From NCBI RefSeq assembly GCF_052050035.1, contig NZ_CP189881.1:10584-74583 (forward strand): a stretch of DNA of 64,000 nt, given 5' to 3'. The position numbers and the translations under genes are program-made. The notes beneath the pieces were generated by a model. It made no database searches. It was given only the letters and a program-made list of their open reading frames with translations, and was not told the origin of the DNA. Below, one piece after another: positions 25,977 to 35,437 of the stretch. Source of the DNA: Symbiopectobacterium purcellii_A. Lineage in GTDB: Bacteria > Pseudomonadota > Gammaproteobacteria > Enterobacterales > Enterobacteriaceae. Numbering within the stretch: the first letter of the stretch is position 1; every line of letters starts with the position of its first letter.

Positions 25977-26030
25977 AATTTGATATCCTTATTATCTTTA
26001 TATAGATCACTCAAAAAGTGAGTGTGTATT

Positions 26031-26090
26031 AACAGTTAACGTGCACCGAATGAATGCGAAATATACATTAATGGTGCATCCGATACTGTT
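26031..26090 (-). promoter_or_regulatory. Inverted repeat upstream of the CLE-like gene
   Basis: AACAGTTAACGTGCACC (26031-26047) pairs imperfectly with GGTGCATCCGATACTGTT (26073-26090): six matching bases at each end of the arms. It lies 55-115 bases before the start codon. A smaller hairpin CACTC/GAGTG lies at about 26009-26025. These may be operator or leader structures. Nothing gene-like is seen in 26091-26225. Confidence 0.4.
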
Positions 26091-26225
26091 AGATATAAAC
26101 ATATATCAAATATAGCTCATTTGAATACAGAATAATCCGAATACTGGATAAATCCATTTAAGATGCTGATAAAATTATTTTTTTATGACAATGAGGCTGC
26201 ATGCAAAATACATGGGCTTTGTTTT

Positions 26226-26398
26226 GGCTTTGTTGAATAGTAGGGAATAATTCTGTTATGGCACGTCTATTTTGGATTAAAATGCTGATCTCTCCGGGAT
26301 GCATCACCACGCTCTGGATGTAACATACTGATTTTTCGTCAAGGGAATCCGCAGTCTTTATGGCTGTGCAGCATAATATCTATTTATTCAACAAAGCC
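26226..26398. mobile_element. MITE-C, 173 bp, IS903-type ends
   Basis: Ends GGCTTTGTTGAATAG and CTATTTATTCAACAAAGCC in inverted orientation; the interior differs from MITE-B and has no ORF. No 9-bp target duplication is evident. It is followed by a short IS903-like 3' fragment (about 26399-26460). Confidence 0.6.
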
Positions 26399-26560
26399 CA
26401 CCTGTTATGCAATCCGGATGCTGGCCGGCATACCCAACAGCGTCATCCGGTTCAGCGCTTTGCCCCATTCCCACTCGCTTGTTGAGATACTACAGGACTT
26501 TGGTTGGCTCTGTCGCATTAGTGAGATGAAGTTGGCATAAGTTGTGTTGTCGATTATTTA

Positions 26561-27275
26561 GGGGTCGCCCCAGAAAACGGAAATTATAGCCAAGCGACAT
26601 TATTTTGATAACAGCCAGCTATTCTTCTTTGCCGCATATCAGGGCATAGGATGTAATCATTTTTAAGTCGGTTGGCTATAAAGCACGCTAAGCAAGTTGT
26701 AGTGGTCGTAGCGGCCTGAACTTACCTGCACCGATCTTGACACTATTGCGCCACAGGTAATCCCCTGTGAGGTTAATGTGCTCCCAGCCTAGCGGCGACA
26801 GATATTGTAATAACGCATCATCGACGGCATGCCCCTTGGCTCGTAATCCATTAGTCACCCTTTCCAGATAGACGGTATTCCATAGCACGATGGCGGCAGT
26901 CACCAGGTTAAGACCACTTGCCCGGTAACGCTGTTGCTCAAAACTGCGGTCACGGATCTCCCCTAATCGATTGAAAAACACTGCACGAGCCAAGGCGTTA
27001 CGAGCCTCCCCCTTATTTAGTCCAGAATGTACGCGCCGGCGGAGCTCAACACTTTGCAGCCACTCCAGAATGAACAGTGTGCGCTCGATACGCCCCAACT
27101 CGGGGTTTTGTGCACATTTCCTCGAAAAGTGCCACGTGGCGTATAAAAAGCTATAATTATCATATTCTTGATCTATTAAAACAGGATGTATTACGAGATC
27201 TTTTCGTCTGCAAGTATTTTATAAACCGTGGAACGGGCAATACTAAGCTGGCGAGCAATTTCCGTTGCACCTGTA
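26561..27275 (-). mobile_element. Tn3-family transposon remnant (TnpA C-terminus, resolvase tail)
   Basis: The Tn3-type terminal repeat GGGGTCGCCCCAGAAAACGG starts at 26561 and is split by MITE-A (26585-26680). On the minus strand 27098-26688 encodes the TnpA C-terminus (SGLNKGEARNALARAVFFNRLGEIRDR, ASGLNLVTAAIVLWNT, LSPLGWEHINLTGDYLW). At 27275-27191 the resolvase C-terminal helix-turn-helix remains (TGATEIARQLSIARSTVYKIL). The bases between (about 27115-27170) resemble the tnpR-bla spacer of Tn3. Confidence 0.8.
26585..26680 (+). mobile_element. MITE-A copy inside the Tn3 terminus
   Basis: 96-bp copy inserted at TA within the first 30 bases of the Tn3-type end, which would separate the transposase binding site into two parts. 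Confidence 0.9.
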
Positions 27276-27499
27276 GCCCCATTCCCACTCGAAACGCAAC
27301 AAAACGGTAGAGGCTTATGCCACCAGTAAGTGCGTTAAAAATACCTCATTGGGGGAACGATAGCCCAGCGATTTTCTGCCCCTTGTATTGAGTATGTGTT
27401 CGAGTTCGGCAATCTTACGATGACTGACCTGACTGAAGTCTGTTCCCTTTGGGTAAAACGTCGTATCAGCCCGTTGGTGTGCTCATTCAAGCCCCTCTC
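27276..27499 (-). mobile_element. IS30-family 3' fragment
   Basis: Right terminus CCCCATTCCCACTCGAAACG plus the coding end of the transposase on the minus strand (ends TRGRKSLGYRSPNEVFLTHLLVA). Truncated by an IS3-family element at 27500. Confidence 0.8.
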
Positions 27500-27776
27500 T
27501 GTAGTGGTCAACTAAATTTGGCTGTTGATGGAACAGCCGTTCTGATTCATTTGGTGTTAACCCACCGTTATACCAGTGAGGTCTGACATCGCTATAATAA
27601 TGGGTTATGTAGCGAATAATGGATGATTGAGCAGTACTAAAGCTTTGGTAGCCAGTCGTTGGCACCCATTCAGTCTTCAGACTACGGAAGAATCGCTCCA
27701 TCGGACTATTATCCCAACAATTTCCTCTGCGACTCATACTTTGGGTCATCTGATAACGCCACAATGCCTGCCTATA
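27500..27776 (-). mobile_element. IS3-family element (third type), orfB C-terminus
   Basis: Begins TGTAGTGGTCAACTAAATTT. It encodes on the minus strand MSRRGNCWDNSPMERFFRSLKTEWVP and YYSDVRPHWYNGGLTPNESE, the C-terminal third of an IS3-type DDE integrase. It is cut at 27777 by a short IS903-like end (27777-27856). Confidence 0.75.
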
Positions 27777-27856
27777 GGCTTTGTTGAATAAATCAGAATT
27801 AGCCTCCCTCTGCTACACCTGTTATCCTATCCTGACGCTGTGTGGCATACCCAAGG

Positions 27857-28957
27857 CCCATTCCCACTCGAAACGCAACAAAGTGACCCACTTGCCAGAG
27901 TCGGATAAAATCACCGTTCTGGCCATACTTGAGAGCCTGTTGCATGCAGGGAAAACATCTGACTCACAAAGAACGGTTCTACATCGAAAAGCGGCGTGGT
28001 GAAGGTGTCAACCAAGCTACCATCGCCAGAGAGCTTGCTCTGCCTCGCTCGACCATCAGCAGGGAACTCAGACGCAATACCGACCCTACTTTCAATGGTG
28101 TCTACTGCTGTAGAAGGGCGGACACTCTGGCCCGGGGACGCCGTCATAAGCCTTTGCCAAACAATGCTTTTTACCCGTTGGAGCCACACATTCAGAACTT
28201 CATCAGGCAGGCGCTTTCCACTCACTCTTCACCTGAAATCATCAGTGGCCGTTTGCACCTGGAATTCGGTATACCTGTCAGCAAGAATACGCTATATCGC
28301 TATATCCTGCAGGAGAGACAGGCTGGCGGGGAGCTATATCAGCAACTTCCTCATCGGGGAAAACGTTACAGGTACAATGCCGAAAACCTCAAATCAGGCC
28401 CTATTCCCAACCGTGTTGGTATTGAGTATCGCCCAGCTCAAGCCGAGCTTAAACAGGAGCCTGGCCACTTCGAAATTGACACTATTTTTGGCAAAGACCA
28501 GAAGTCATTCTTGTTAACCATCGTAGATAACGCATTGAAAACCGTCATCATTCGCAAACTGCCTAATAAGCGTGCGGAGACTGTGGTTGCTGCTTTCAGG
28601 GACATTGAAGCTAATACCTTTTGCAAGTTTAAGACCCTAACAGCTGATAACGGCCCTGAATTCGCTCTGCACGAGCAAATGACTCAAATCACAGGGGCGC
28701 AGGTCTACTTTGCCCATCCTTATCATTCCTGGGAGAGGGGCTTGAATGAGCACACCAACGGGCTGATACGACGTTTTTACCCAAAGGGAACAGACTTCAG
28801 TCAGGTCAGTCATCGTAAGATTGCCGAACTCGAACACATACTCAATACAAGGGGCAGAAAATCGCTGGGCTATCGTTCCCCCAATGAGGTATTTTTAACG
28901 CACTTACTGGTGGCATAAGCCTCTACCGTTTTGTTGCGTTTCGAGTGGGAATGGGGC
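27857..28957 (+). mobile_element. IS30-family element, complete
   Basis: Both GCCCCATTCCCACTCGAAAC termini are present and the transposase is intact (27944-28918, 324 aa from MQGKHLTHKERFYIEK), with the helix-turn-helix and DDE segments FEIDTIFGKDQKSFLLTIVD and LTADNGPEFALHEQM. It differs from the 21229-22332 copy at many positions, so two IS30 lineages coexist. Confidence 0.93.
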
Positions 28958-29173
28958 CAACAACGTCATACGGTTCAGCGCTTTGACCATCGCTATGGCT
29001 TCACCTACTTGAGCCTCATAGTCACGCAGGCTCAGATGGCCACCCAGCAAAGTTTTTATGCGGAACATCGCTGTTTCTGCCACTGAACGCCGGTGATAAC
29101 CCACTTTCTTTTTCCACATATCATTACTCCCGCTCAGACGCTGATTCGCCACCGCATGGTTACGTTCATGGTA
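28958..29173 (-). mobile_element. IS5-family (IS903-like) 3' fragment
   Basis: Transposase C-terminus on the minus strand (HRRSVAETAMFRIKTLLGGHLSLRDYEAQVGEAIAMVKALNRMT). The left part is replaced by the IS30 element. Confidence 0.7.
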
Positions 29174-29430
29174 TAGCTAAACGACTTAATTTTGATTACA
29201 TTATTTAAATGAGCTATTCAATTGATTTTAGACGTAAAGTGATATAGCCAACCGACTTAAAAATGATTACATCCTATGCCCTGATATGCGGCAAAGAAGC
29301 ATAGCTGGCTGTTATCAAAATAATGTCGCTTGGCTATATCTACACGGAAAAACGAAGGGTTGAGTATCCGAGAAACAGCGAAGCAATTTCGGATTGGCCC
29401 TGCCTCTGTATCGCGTTGGATTAATCAAAT
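29174..29430 (+). mobile_element. IS630 5' fragment split by MITE-A
   Basis: Left terminus TATAGCTAAACGACTTAATT, the first codons of orfA, then MITE-A (29243-29338) at a TA, then more orfA up to another TA where IS630 copy 3 begins. Nested insertion is clear. Confidence 0.85.
29243..29338 (-). mobile_element. MITE-A copy inside the IS630 fragment
   Basis: Reverse orientation relative to the reference; TA duplicated at the insertion (GTGATA...TATCTACACG). Confidence 0.9.
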
Positions 29431-30384
29431 ATAGCCAAGCGACTTAATTTTGATTACACCATATGGACTGAGAACAAACTCTCTGTATCGCAACCCATCT
29501 CTCTTTTTTTGCTTTTTGCTTGTGCCCATTTATGCTCAATTGGGTTAAGATCTGGCGAATATGTAGGCAAATACTCCACCATATACCCTGCATCGATGAT
29601 GAATTGTTGAATATTATGTTTTTTGTGAAAAGTGGCATTCTCCATCATGATTACACTGTTTTTAGGGAGTACTGGGATAAGGACTTGTGTGACCCAGGCA
29701 TAGAAAACATCGCTGTTAATATTGATATCAAATAATCCGATAGCAAACAGCGTTGTGCCTAATAAAGCGCCGATAACATTTGTTCTTCCCCTAGCTCCCC
29801 AGTTCTTCAGGCCAAAACACCGTTGACCTTTTGGGGAATAGCCGTGAGTCCGTGGGGCATCGTGTGAAAAACCACTTTCATCAATAAAAACAATAGGTTT
29901 ACCTTCTTTTTCATACTGTTGTTTTTTTTGTTGAAATCCCTGCCGGGCGTTTTCGTCGGCTTTCGGATGACGTAGAGTTTTTTTTATAGGTCAATCCCAG
30001 CTTTTTAAGCGCTTGCCAAATGGCCTTCTGACAAACGCCAAAACGCTCTGCACGTTCTTTTTGGTAAGCATCTGGATATTGTTCAACATCTTTTATCAAC
30101 TCGGATTTATCGATCTTTCGCTGACGCGTGGTCGATGCTTTTGACTCTATTTGATTAATCCAACGCGATACAGAGGCAGGGCCAATCCGAAATTGCTTCG
30201 CTGTTTCTCGGATACTCAACCCTTCGTTTTTCCGTGTAGATATCACTTTACGTCTAAAATCAATTGAATAGCTCATTTAAATAATGTAATCAAAATTAAG
30301 TCGTTTAGCTATATCACTTTACGTCTAAAATCAATTGAATAGCTCATTTAAATAATGTAATCAAAATTAAGTCGTTTAGCTATA
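29430..30384 (-). mobile_element. IS630-family element, copy 3, plus tandem terminal fragment
   Basis: Complete element 29430-30313 with the same two-frame structure as copy 2 (orfA 30276-29911, DDE part to 29454). It is followed directly by a second 3' terminus of the same IS (30311-30384), sharing the TATA. The resumed sequence is not the one expected from simple nested insertion, so recombination between copies is likely. Confidence 0.85.
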
Positions 30385-31175
30385 CTTGTATCTGATAGAA
30401 GATGTGTTCAGCCGAAAAATCGTCGGTTACGAAGTGTATGCCGTTGAAAGCGGAGAAAATGCAGCAGAATTGCTGGGGCGCACGGTGCTGAGTGAGCGCT
30501 GCTGGCAGCAGCCGCTAGTGCTGCATGCGGATAACGGTGCGCCGATGAAATCCCAGGTGCTACAGGTAAAGCTTGCGGAACTGAAGATAACGCCATCGCA
30601 CAGTCGGCCTCGCGTGAGCAATGATAACGCGTATGTTGAATCGTTTTTCAAAACGCTGAAATATGCACCAGCGTGGCCGGAAAAAGGCTTCGCTACGCTG
30701 GAAGAGGCTCGAACCTGGGTGGAAAGCTTCGTCGCCTGGTACAACGAAGAGCATCTCCATAGCGCCATTCGGTATGTGACGCCAGGTCAGCGCCACAGGG
30801 GCGAAGACCGCCTGCTGCTGACGCAGCGTAAATCGGTGTATGAGGGGCTTTGTTGAATAATTTAACCGTTTGATTTACATCTTCTTTAGGTAGAATGCAT
30901 GTACAGAGACTGTATTTTGTTAGAACGACAAATCAAGTAGTTAGCACAATAAAAAGCATTACGGCTGGAAAACTTAGTTGTTGAAGTGTTATAATAATTA
31001 TGTAAATCAGCATGTTAAATTATTCAACAAAGCCTGTATGAGGCAGCCAAAATGCGAAATCCGCATCGTTGGTCAAGTCAAACACGGAATTGGAGTCGGC
31101 AGGACGAAGTATGGCTAAATCCTGAGCGGGGAACTCCCGCTGCATGAGTTAACGGAGGCGACAACTACCTTGACA
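30385..31175 (+). mobile_element. IS3-family type X fragment split by MITE-B
   Basis: Encodes YLIEDVFSRKIVGYEVYAVESGENAAELLGR and the DDE integrase C-terminus up to SVYEA. It is then interrupted by MITE-B (30846-31034) and resumes AAKMRNPHRWSSQTRNWSRQDEVWLNPER. The right terminus, inverse of TGTCAAGGTAGTTGTCGCC, ends at 31175. The 5' half is lost. Confidence 0.85.
30846..31034 (+). mobile_element. MITE-B copy 1
   Basis: 189 bp, ends GGCTTTGTTGAATAATTTAA and inverse, flanked by the 9-bp duplication TGTATGAGG (30837-30845 and 31035-31043). No ORF. Confidence 0.92.
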
Positions 31176-31189
31176 CTCACCGATCCTGT

Positions 31190-31593
31190 CGCGATTGCTG
31201 GAGCGGCTGGAAGCGGAAGGTAATGCCAGGAGCATTGAGGCTCTGACCCGGGTATCACCGGTGGCCTGGCAACACATTTTGCTGAACGGACATTATACCT
31301 TCCAGAGAAGCGATGAGATTATTGACCTGGATGGCTTTGTTGAATAATTTAAGATACTGATTTATATAAGCATTATAAAATTTCAACGACTAATTTTTCC
31401 TCTCGGAATGCTTTTTATTGTGCTAACTATTTGATTTGTCGTTCTAACAAAATACATTCTCTGTACATGCATTCTAACTAAAGAAGATGTAAATCAAACG
31501 GTTAAATTATTCAACAAAGCCGACCTGGATACGCTGGTTGCCGGGCTGAAGCTGGGGTAACGGAAATTTCGGCGTTTCCGGCTTAGAACCCCC
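31190..31593 (+). pseudogene. Tn3-family TnpA C-terminus and terminal repeat, split by MITE-B
   Basis: LSRLLERLEAEGNARSIEALTRVSPVAWQHILLNGHYTFQRSDEIIDLD, then MITE-B, then DTLVAGLKLG and a stop: a Tn3-family transposase end. The following bases 31561-31593 form the terminal repeat whose inverse reads GGGGTTCTAAGCCGGAAACG. This repeat matches the one at about 37150-37183, so both probably come from one Tn3-type element. Confidence 0.75.
31333..31521 (-). mobile_element. MITE-B copy 2
   Basis: 189 bp, opposite orientation to copy 1, flanked by the 9-bp duplication GACCTGGAT (31324-31332 and 31522-31530). It interrupts the tnpA reading frame. Confidence 0.92.
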
Positions 31594-32045
31594 AATAGCG
31601 ATAACTGCTTCGGTGAACATTAAAAATACGACACAACGATTTCACTGGATAAAGCGCTCTTAGCTTTTCAACTACCGAGAATTTTTCAGTGAGTCGGACA
31701 TTAAGAGCGCAGTAGCCTTTTTTAAGATGGCATTCTCCATTTCCAGTCGGTGGATTTTTTTCTTCATTTCTCTGAACTCAATTTGTTCAGGTGTTAATGG
31801 CAGACCAGGCGATGTTTTCCCTTGACGTTCTAAACGAAGGGCTCTTACCCACCGGCTAATCGCTGAAAGACTGACGTTCATGGCTTTCGCGGCTTCCTGG
31901 TAGGTATAATTTTGGTCAAGGACTAATTTGGCGGTTTCACATTTAAATTCAGCAGTAATTATTTTACTCATTTTGGCACCTATAAAAATCATGAGGTAAG
32001 CATATCACCTCTACTTAGGTTGCCAAATTCAGTATGCCACTACAC
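31594..32045 (-). mobile_element. IS3-family type Y fragment with orfA
   Basis: OrfA at 31971-31672 (99 aa from MSKIITAEFKCETAKLVLDQ; helix-turn-helix YQEAAKAMNVSLSAISRWVRAL and leucine-zipper-like EIEFREMKKKIHRLEMENAILKKATALLM) plus the first bases of orfB. The right terminus is the inverse of TGTAGTGGCATACTGAATTT. A larger copy lies at 38603-39415. Confidence 0.85.
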
Positions 32046-32302
32046 ACCTGACGCTGGCGATGGAAGCAGGATACCAGACAGGTGAAAAACCGATTACCGC
32101 CACCCTGGTTGAATCCGTGCTGTCACGCCAGCTGGATGACCTGGAACCGACGCTCACGCGGCATGGTTACCGGCTGAAGGACATGGTAGAGCAGTTCGAT
32201 GCAAAACCTGCTGAAATCAGGGCATTATTTAACAATCAGTTAGACCCTGCCCGCACAGCCGAGCTACGCGAAAGAATGCTGGCAGTCGGTCTGCCGATAT
32301 GA
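32046..32302 (+). pseudogene. Transposon AAA-ATPase C-terminal fragment (TniB/ExeA-like)
   Basis: AMEAGYQTGEKPITATLVESVLSRQLDDLEPTLTRHGYRLKDMVEQFDAKPAEIRALFNNQLDP resembles the C-terminal part of MuB/TniB-type ATPases that accompany DDE transposases. The N-terminal part is lost. It is followed by terminal repeats of the same putative transposon (32320-32440). Confidence 0.55.
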
Positions 32303-32319
32303 TGATGTTGATTTGCAGT

Positions 32320-32440
32320 TATTGTGAGCCCGGCGGACTGGATTGCGAGTCCGTCTGGCTGATTGCGAGCCCATTATCACTTAATGTGAGCCGGAATATG
32401 CGCTGATTGCGAGTCGGAGGGATTTCGATTGCGAGCCGCT
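32320..32440. repeat. Cluster of ~11-bp transposase-binding-type repeats
   Basis: Six variants of GATTGCGAGCC occur in about 120 bp: TATTGTGAGCCC, GATTGCGAGTCC, GATTGCGAGCCC, TAATGTGAGCCG, GATTGCGAGTCG and GATTGCGAGCCG. All are in the same direction. They look like the multiple end-binding sites of a Tn7/Mu/Tn5053-like transposon, in line with the ATPase fragment before them. Confidence 0.6.
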
Positions 32441-32445
32441 ACAGG

Positions 32446-32541
32446 TATAGCCAAGCGACATTATTTTGATAACAGCCAGCTATGCTTCTTTGCCGCATAT
32501 CAGGGCATAGGATGTAATCATTTTTAAGTCGGTTGGCTATA
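32446..32541 (+). mobile_element. MITE-A copy after the repeat cluster
   Basis: 96-bp copy with TA ends. It separates the transposon terminal repeats from the decayed helix-turn-helix gene that follows. Confidence 0.9.
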
Positions 32542-32548
32542 AATACCC

Positions 32549-33178
32549 TGGGCGGCAGGTCAATAAGCCACGTTACGATGCTATCAACCGGTTATTGTTG
32601 AGCGGTAGTTCCTGGACTCAGGCTCAGAAAACGATAGGTTGCAGCCGAAGCACTATCAGCAGTGCCATCAAATATGCCGCCAGCCAGAATAAGGCTAAAC
32701 CCCTGTCGCAAACTATTGTGGACTCCCCTGCCCCACATTCTATGACGCTGTTTGTGTCGATTGAAAATGGCAGTAAATTTACCCGTGGGAAGAAAAAGAC
32801 TAGGCTGTGTCCCTTAATTAATTTTTACTGATTGGAAATGAGAAAACACATCGAATCTGTTCGTTTTTTGGACTGATTTTGGGTGTTTTTACTGTCAAAA
32901 ACAGCCTGCTTTGTACGATTTTTCATCTATCGTGCAATTAAGGGACACAGCCTAGGGAGTTGATTGACTGGTTTATTGAAGCTGAATTTGAAGGTCAAGT
33001 TTTAGGCGGGAATGAATACCGAATACCTTTAACCGCTGAAAGGGGTGAACAATTGAAAGAACAGGTAGAGTATTTATTCATTGAAATTAATATGATAGCG
33101 GATGTCCGTAACTGTATGGTCATTGACTGCCTGCTGACCAATGACCAGACTCGCCGGGGGTGGGATGAATATGATTGA
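32549..33178 (+). pseudogene. Helix-turn-helix plasmid gene split by a 148-bp MITE
   Basis: The first part reads RQVNKPRYDAINRLLLSGSSWTQAQKTIGCSRSTISSAIKYAA (helix-turn-helix). After the element at 32804-32951 the second part reads ELIDWFIEAEFEGQVLGGNEYRIPLTAERGEQLKEQVEYLF to the stop at 33178. There is no start: MITE-A precedes it. I do not recognise the family; it may be a plasmid maintenance gene. Confidence 0.5.
32804..32951. mobile_element. MITE-D, 148 bp, with CTAG target duplication
   Basis: Ends GCTGTGTCCCTTAATT and AATTAAGGGACACAGC in inverted orientation, flanked by CTAG on both sides (32800-32803 and 32952-32955). No ORF. One end of another copy lies near 24641. Confidence 0.75.
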
Positions 33179-33209
33179 AGGTGGCAAACATAGTCACCAA
33201 TAGGTTTAA

Positions 33210-33235
33210 TAGACCTAAATTGCAATTTAGGTCTA
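33210..33235. promoter_or_regulatory. Perfect 26-bp palindrome
   Basis: TAGACCTAAATTG followed by its exact inverse. It lies between convergent genes (the split gene and the par operon), so it may act as a bidirectional terminator or as a partition-related site. There is no long T run. Confidence 0.45.
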
Positions 33236-33303
33236 TAGGAATTTTCACATAATATGCAGTTGCAACAATGTTGTCATCCAATTAATTTAATCCATATCAA
33301 TAT

Positions 33304-33321
33304 CATTTTAATATTAAAATG
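33304..33321. promoter_or_regulatory. 18-bp palindrome next to the par genes, half copy upstream of parA
   Basis: CATTTTAATATTAAAATG is a perfect palindrome just after the RHH gene. CATTTTAATATTAAAAA recurs at 34309-34325 immediately upstream of parA. Such AT-rich repeats fit operator/centromere sites bound by ParG-like RHH proteins. Confidence 0.45.
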
Positions 33322-33323
33322 AT

Positions 33324-33605
33324 TTACTGATTGGTTCCACCAACAGTGGTTCCACGGGTAATGAGTTGTTTTACTGCCATCCTGATTAGTGCCGCTCTTG
33401 ATACCCCCTCTTCTGTTGACATGATATCTAAAAGCTCAATGACATCAGGGTCAAATGTCACTGTAATCTGCTGCCGCTGACCTTTGACGACTCCCTTTTT
33501 TTCGGGAGGTGTTTCACTCTTAATGCCATCGGGAGCCTGATTTATGAAGTTACTAATGGTATCTACTGGTTCTGCCTTGACTACAGGCTTTCTTGTAATA
33601 GCCAT
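33324..33605 (-). CDS. ParG-like ribbon-helix-helix partition protein
   Basis: 93 aa. A flexible N-terminal half is followed by RHH sequence QQITVTFDPDVIELLDIMSTEEGVSRAALIRMAVKQLI. Partner genes of this size downstream of ParF-type ParA bind the centromere and repress the operon. It follows parA by 39 bases. Family assignment is from size, fold and context. Confidence 0.7.
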   Translation of the reverse strand: MAITRKPVVKAEPVDTISNFINQAPDGIKSETPPEKKGVVKGQRQQITVTFDPDVIELLDIMSTEEGVSRAALIRMAVKQLITRGTTVGGTNQ

Positions 33606-33644
33606 ATGAAATCCAAATGAGTTTATTTTAATATTATTTAAATT

Positions 33645-34295
33645 CTAAAACAGTATTGAAACAAGTGTATCTAACTCTGTTTTTGCTGCCTTCTCATGAG
33701 CACGCAATTTAAGCTCGGAAACAGACTTTCCGCTTCCTGCTGCTGCTGCAAAAACTTTCCTTTGCCTGATTGTATGATCCAGTAATTGTATGTCTTCGTT
33801 ATAGTCTCTCATCGCATCCAGCATATCGGAATTATCATTGCTGCGAGGATTGGGATCAGCACGGTTGAGTAAAGAGAAAGCTGTTAAACCATCTCGCACA
33901 CTTCTGGCATCACGCACCAGATTAACAACATCTTCCATAGCCCACACCTCAAAACTACCAGGAACGAAAGGCACTACGAGAATATCAGTCAGCGTTAATG
34001 CTGCACGCATTGCTGTTGAGTCCCTACCTCCACATTCAATGATCACCTCATCAAAATTAGATTTCTGTTGTAAAACCTGCGTCCTAAGAATTGGGCCGTC
34101 AGGAAAATGTGAACATGCTAAGCCGGGTTCTAAACCCGCCTCACTACGGATCAAAATTGCTGTTTGCGAGGAACCCTGCCGGTCTCCATCAACCAGCCAT
34201 ACACGTTTACCTAATCGGGCACGTTCCACTGCGATGTTTACTGCTAGGGTAGACTTTCCCACACCGCCTTTCGTATTTGCAATTGTAAGTATCAT
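33645..34295 (-). CDS. parA: ParA/ParF-type partition ATPase
   Basis: 216 aa, the short ParF-like form without an N-terminal DNA-binding domain. A deviant Walker A motif KGGVGKST lies at residues 9-16, followed by LVDGDRQGSS (residues 34-43) and the switch-like ECGGRDS. It drives active plasmid segregation together with the RHH protein downstream. The gene is intact in the middle of IS debris, in line with selection for plasmid maintenance. Nothing gene-like is seen in 34326-34555. Confidence 0.9.
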   Translation of the reverse strand: MILTIANTKGGVGKSTLAVNIAVERARLGKRVWLVDGDRQGSSQTAILIRSEAGLEPGLACSHFPDGPILRTQVLQQKSNFDEVIIECGGRDSTAMRAALTLTDILVVPFVPGSFEVWAMEDVVNLVRDARSVRDGLTAFSLLNRADPNPRSNDNSDMLDAMRDYNEDIQLLDHTIRQRKVFAAAAGSGKSVSELKLRAHEKAAKTELDTLVSILF

Positions 34296-34555
34296 TTTAA
34301 TTTAATCCATTTTAATATTAAAAAAGATGAATTTACGCAGCTATATTAAACCCTCGGTAAGTGATGTCAATAGGTTACTTGATGTTTTAAACATATTTAT
34401 TTAATCTTAAAAAGATATTATTTTGATTCCAAAACGAAATCTATTTAGAAGTAAACACTAATTCCGCATTATCCTCTGGCAGTCGCTCGCGTTGTGTCTT
34501 TACATCCGAATAGCTACATATTTCCTACTGGCGAGCAGTGCGCAGCCAGTTATTC

Positions 34556-34618
34556 CCCCATTCCCACTCGAAACGCAACAAAGTGCCCCACTTGCCAGAG
34601 TCGGATAAAATCCCCCTA
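34556..34618 (+). mobile_element. IS30-family terminal fragment
   Basis: CCCCATTCCCACTCGAAACG and about 40 further bases of an IS30 left end, truncated by the type X IS3 end at 34619. Confidence 0.7.
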
Positions 34619-34788
34619 TGTCAGGGTAGTTGTCGCCTCTAACTGAAAAAATCAGGGGGCAGGATACGACAATAATGAAGACTTATTCACCCGAGCGTAA
34701 AGCAGCTGTGATCGCCAGAATGATGCCACCGCATAACCAGTCAGTTGTTCAGATCGCCCGTTCTGAAGGGATCCCAACCAATACGCTT
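34619..34788 (+). mobile_element. IS3-family type X 5' end with orfA start
   Basis: Terminal repeat TGTCAGGGTAGTTGTCGCC, then an ORF beginning MKTYSPERKAAVIARMMPPHNQSVVQIARSEGIPTNTLY, the N terminus of an IS3-type OrfA. Broken by MITE-A at 34789. Confidence 0.8.
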
Positions 34789-34884
34789 TATAGCCAACCG
34801 ACTTAAAAATGATTACATCCTATGCCCTGATATGCGGCAAAGAAGCATAGCTGGCTGTTATCAAAATAATGTCGCTTGGCTATA
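34789..34884 (-). mobile_element. MITE-A copy between IS3 and Tn3 fragments
   Basis: 96 bp, reverse orientation, TA ends. The two flanks belong to different elements, so the site has recombined. Confidence 0.9.
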
Positions 34885-35437
34885 TATCGCTGGTTCGTGC
34901 CATCACATGGTTACCATGATTCATTGCCTGGGCAACGATGACAGCCATCAGGCTGTCTGCATCGGCATTCTTTTTGGCATATCGGGGTTGAAGCGGCTTC
35001 ATGGCATGAAGAAACCGGCACTGCCCGTTAACAAACCGGAAGACGTCGGTCACATCGCAGAATGGCAACTGCTCATAAAGCGCGCAGATTTTTTTCCGCT
35101 GAGCATAGCGCTCGTGCTTAGTGGGTTGTTTGTCCGGAAGTAATTCCCCGGGAAAATAATGACTCAGGACAAAGTTGCAGTCGTCCGGAACTTCATCCCA
35201 CCCGAAGCGGAAAAACATGTGCTTGGCTTTAAAGTAAGCGATCTGAATGATGCAATACATTTGAGCGTTAAGCCCCAGACGGCTGCAGGCCAGCGCCAGT
35301 TCGGATTCATTCAACGCCAGAAACTCCAGTCGCTGGGCCTCATCGAAATCCGGGAGAGCATAGAGCGCTTCCTGCTCGGCACTATTTAAAACTGCCAGGC
35401 GTTCACTTTTGCCTGTCGCTTTATCACGAGTTGTCAT
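34880..35437 (-). pseudogene. Tn3-family transposase N-terminus (DUF4158)
   Basis: About 184 codons of TnpA (RLAVLNSAEQEALYALPDFDEAQRLEFLALNESELALACSR, IQIAYFKAKHMFFRFGWDEVPDDCNFVL). The remaining ~800 residues are cut off at MITE-A. The matching C-terminus and terminal repeat lie 3 kb away in the other orientation (31190-31593). Confidence 0.85.

Noticed and set aside
27115..27175. Sequence similar to the common cloning-vector segment near bla, considered as vector contamination
   Set aside because: It differs at several positions and continues into a Tn3 resolvase tail, so it is the natural Tn3 tnpR-flanking region.
32320..32440. Possible CRISPR array
   Set aside because: Repeats are ~11 bp, degenerate and spaced irregularly, with no cas genes; they fit transposon end-binding sites.
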